From Pterobdella sp. o SKG-2022 (lineage: Eukaryota; Annelida; Clitellata; Hirudinida; Piscicolidae): a DNA stretch of 64,000 bases. Position 1 is the first letter of the stretch. The number at the start of each line of letters is the position of its first letter. Of this stretch, positions 62,401-64,000 are shown one piece after another. The position numbers and the translations under genes were made by a program. The stretch is from contig OZ038321.1 of NCBI GenBank assembly GCA_964035795.1, positions 23,876,850-23,940,849 of the forward strand, written 5' to 3'. Under the pieces are notes generated by a model. It was given only the letters and a program-made list of their open reading frames with translations, was not told the origin of the DNA and did not search any database.

Positions 62401-64000
62401 ATACTTGCAAGAAGCCTGGTAGGCCCAAAAAGACTTGGAATGAGCTCATATTGAATGATAAAAGAAAGCTAGACATGGTTTGTGCGGATCCACTAGATCG
62501 CTCTGAATGGAAAGGCCGGCTTCGAGATAGAACTTTCAAAAAGCCCAACCCTTGGTAAAGGAAAACGGGCTATAAAAAGGATTTGATAGATTGATTGATT
62601 GATTAATAAAAAACACATCCAAAATGACTGACGTTAAAAGGAGGTGAACTCCATCACAAATATTCACCATCTGTCTCGCATCTCCTTCCTCCATCATGGC
62701 CAATAAAATGTCAGATGCCTGTCTTGTGTGTGTGTGTAGTTGATGAAGAAATGGATGGATGTATAGTCAAATAGATTCAAAGAAGTACACAAACTTAGTA
62801 CAAGGTCATATAATTTAATTAATAATGGATGCTTTTCATCTTTTTTAAACATGAAGGTATTAATTTGATACATTTTTATCACTCATTCAAAAAACACATT
62901 ACAACCACCTACTTCTTGATGTTGATCGCTTGTTCTTTGATGATTAACAAAAGTATTTCCACTGAGTTGAACTCTGATATGACTTTCAGAAGGTTATCAC
63001 TGCAAACAACAAGAATTCGTTGAAATATTAGAGCTGAAAGTTTAAAAGCTGTATGAGTAACTGAGTTGGAGAACGATTAAAACAGGTAAAAGCGTTCAAC
63101 ACCTAAGGCTGATTTGACCTGTGTTCCTAAAATCTTTAGTGCTGTCAAGCGCTACATAAGTCGACATTAATTTGTTGCACATACTTTTTAGCGGCTTGGG
63201 CAAGAAGAGACAGAAGACAAGAGATGACTTGTGGTGATTGGGTGGTGGAGAGAAGAGTGAGAAGGGTGGTGGTCAGAGGCACTGATGATGATATGAGGGG
63301 CTTGGGCAGGCTTTGGAACAACTCTGTAACAAGAAACAAAGCTTTTGGACTAGTTGGTGGCGAAGCAAATAAATGGTTCGTCAATTGAAACCTAATAAGT
63401 ATCATAAAAAAACCAAAATATTGGTTGTGCAATATAACTATGTTAATTATGAAGTAATTTTCAAATAATTATCCAAACATTAGTTGATTCTAAACATGAA
63501 TAATAATGATCATATGACTCACTCAAGAAAGACAACAGGGTGTGGTGGCAATCTTCAGGGTTAATGCTCAACTCTCCAAGCAACTGACGATGGTATGTCA
63601 TTATGTGGACTAGAAAATTGTTTCCATGAAAGATTAATCGGTTTTTTGATCGAACATCAGTCATATTGGGGTTTTGTTAGCTCAACAGATTTGTCACAGA
63701 GCGCTACTCCTTGTTTACTTAATATCGGCCCACGTGGGATTGAACCCAATAATTTTAGATAACTAGTCTAATACTCTAGCACTGAAATATAGGGGCCGAC
63801 AAACTCAGTCATTTCGGTGCCTAACATTAGTTATAACGATGATAACATCTTAAAAACAAAAAAATCGAAAAATAAAACTTTGAAAAACCATTGTTTTTTT
63901 CGAATAATGGGAGTAAAAGATAATAACTTCATTTAATAACGATAGTTATTTATATTTAACAAACCCTCACCTTGGAAACAACATTAAATTGCTCTTCATC
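53405..64000 (-). CDS. NEK10: NEK10-like protein kinase, 5' part beyond window
   Basis: NEK10 is the NIMA-related kinase with armadillo repeats before the kinase, linked to DNA-damage checkpoint and ciliary functions. Exons: >63971, 63533-63593, 63185-63323, 62913-62999, 62633-62722, 60223-60358, 59531-59821, 59254-59421, 58496-58560, 58251-58359, 57898-58161, 57456-57558, 56863-56941, 56464-56593, 55873-55943, 55352-55586, 54859-55225, 54670-54746, 53702-53804, 53405-53490; about 897 codons. Armadillo helices include VFNVLWCLVKLTRDKEVAND. Kinase motifs: glycine loop GTGAFGTV, lysine in VVAIKE, HRD in IVHRDLSPNNVMLG, TDFGLAKQ, and SPELVKNEEYGEKVDVWAMG. The C-terminus keeps NEK10-type blocks DPILQLLTQLHKIVCLTQ and GGITYELLSLMIEQLL. 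The junction 55352/55225 was chosen for phase and is the weakest. N-terminal exons lie to the right. Confidence 0.94.
54134..54313 (-). mobile_element. tRNA-derived SINE, tail type 2
   Basis: Inverted copy: gtaatgtaatgcggtattta tail, aagcgcttttccttatagat body, and a well-preserved tRNA-like head with the B-box complement gggatcgaacccgg. The anticodon-loop region reads CTAATTA on the minus strand, suggesting a tRNA-Ile-like ancestor. In a NEK10 intron. Confidence 0.85.
54421..54591. repeat. Long foldback element, arms about 85 bp
   Basis: Left arm begins aattaaactttcaaaacatc and runs through aaaagctataattttcgata. The right arm is its reverse complement, ending tttacaaagtttaatt. A few mismatches and almost no loop. 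Sequence and arm structure match the 9390 element. In a NEK10 intron. Confidence 0.85.
56011..56099 (+). tRNA. tRNA-Arg(UCU) with intron
   Basis: A cloverleaf can be drawn: acceptor stem ggctccg/cggagtc, A-box tggcgcaatgg, anticodon TCT in gacttcta, B-box ggttcgagtcc, discriminator G. An intron of about 17 bp (from gtggtttgaagatg) follows one base after the anticodon, the usual position and typical of animal tRNA-Arg(UCU). Lies in a NEK10 intron in the opposite orientation. A second near-identical gene is at 58586. Confidence 0.93.
58586..58675 (-). tRNA. tRNA-Arg(UCU) with intron, second copy
   Basis: Reverse complement reads as the same tRNA-Arg(UCU), with identical mature parts apart from the discriminator (A). 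The intron is one base longer, with a few changes (gtggttttgaagatgtaa). It lies in another NEK10 intron, same strand as the host gene. Flanks show no evident similarity to those of the first copy. Confidence 0.93.
58676..59253. other. NEK10 intron sequence, nothing recognised
   Basis: AT-rich intron between the second tRNA gene and the armadillo exon at 59254. No repeat or open frame stood out. Confidence 0.5.
60980..62605 (+). mobile_element. Internally deleted LINE with PHD-like finger in the RT
   Basis: 5' part: start of an apurinic-type endonuclease (FRVGSLNVGSMKGKAFEVGE, VFVSVYAPQANL, IIISGNWNGHIGSHS). The last block carries N where the catalytic Asp of GDFN is expected. At about 61600 the frame jumps straight to YADDLMVSAQFIDELLVKL, so most of the reverse transcriptase is absent. 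Then follow a Cys/His finger (CGVCQAGVGRNAIQCGGCRQ, WVHKKCSG, FRCTRC) and a long intact RT C-terminus (RGRVYSICVRRAMLHAAETW, RMRWFGHVERRVGW) to a stop at 62558. The 3' end is a short (GATT)n tail. Inserted in a NEK10 intron, antisense to the gene. Confidence 0.88.
63663..63801 (-). mobile_element. tRNA-derived SINE, tail type 1
   Basis: Inverted copy: body complement attggggttttgttagctca with cacagagcgctactcc, then a tRNA-like head (gcccacgtgggattgaaccc, gatatttcagtgc-type D-arm remnant). Matches the 24279 copy rather than the tail-type-2 group. In a NEK10 intron. Confidence 0.75.

Overview
The window is nuclear DNA from an animal. The genes have many small exons with GT-AG introns of about 60 bp to 3 kb. 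The DNA is AT-rich, and the introns hold LINE fragments, tRNA-derived SINEs, foldback elements and microsatellites. The gene set (ATM, FAIM, a WWP/ITCH-type ligase, BAG3, ZC2HC1, NEK10) is metazoan. The sequences look diverged and the introns compact, which suggests an invertebrate, possibly a spiralian such as an annelid; the species cannot be fixed from the sequence. Exon borders were set by hand from splice signals, reading phase and remembered family patterns.

Layout. 1-25648 (-): an ATM-type PI3K-like kinase gene whose 3' end runs off the left edge. The window ends inside the kinase domain, just after the catalytic-loop exon. Its introns hold three LINE remnants, a 200-N assembly gap and a hairpin element. 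25960-27250 (-): a decayed LINE endonuclease. 27774-29505 (-): complete FAIM, 4 exons, 180 aa. 29652-30293 (-): a single-exon ankyrin-repeat protein. 30587-43372 (+): a complete 23-exon C2-WW4-HECT ubiquitin ligase of the WWP/ITCH/Su(dx) type, 815 aa, with LINE copies in two introns. 44981-47257 (+): a type II membrane glycosyltransferase that looks like two fused copies of the same fold, one without its DXD motif. 47593-49214 (-): a BAG3-like co-chaperone. 49529-52818 (+): a ZC2HC1A/B-like zinc-ribbon protein, head to head with BAG3. 53405->64000 (-): the armadillo, kinase and C-terminal parts of a NEK10-like kinase, with two intron-containing tRNA-Arg(UCU) genes and a rearranged LINE inside its introns.

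The genes act in separate processes (DNA-damage signalling, apoptosis control, ubiquitylation, glycosylation, chaperone-assisted degradation, kinase signalling). I see no operon or pathway cluster. The most unusual signals are: (i) a LINE family with C-terminal C2H2 fingers whose three copies are all bounded by (TG)n tracts, suggesting (TG)n-targeted insertion; (ii) the tandem glycosyltransferase with a degenerate first half; (iii) foldback elements repeated across introns of unrelated genes; and (iv) a tail-to-tail SINE pair forming a long intronic inverted repeat.
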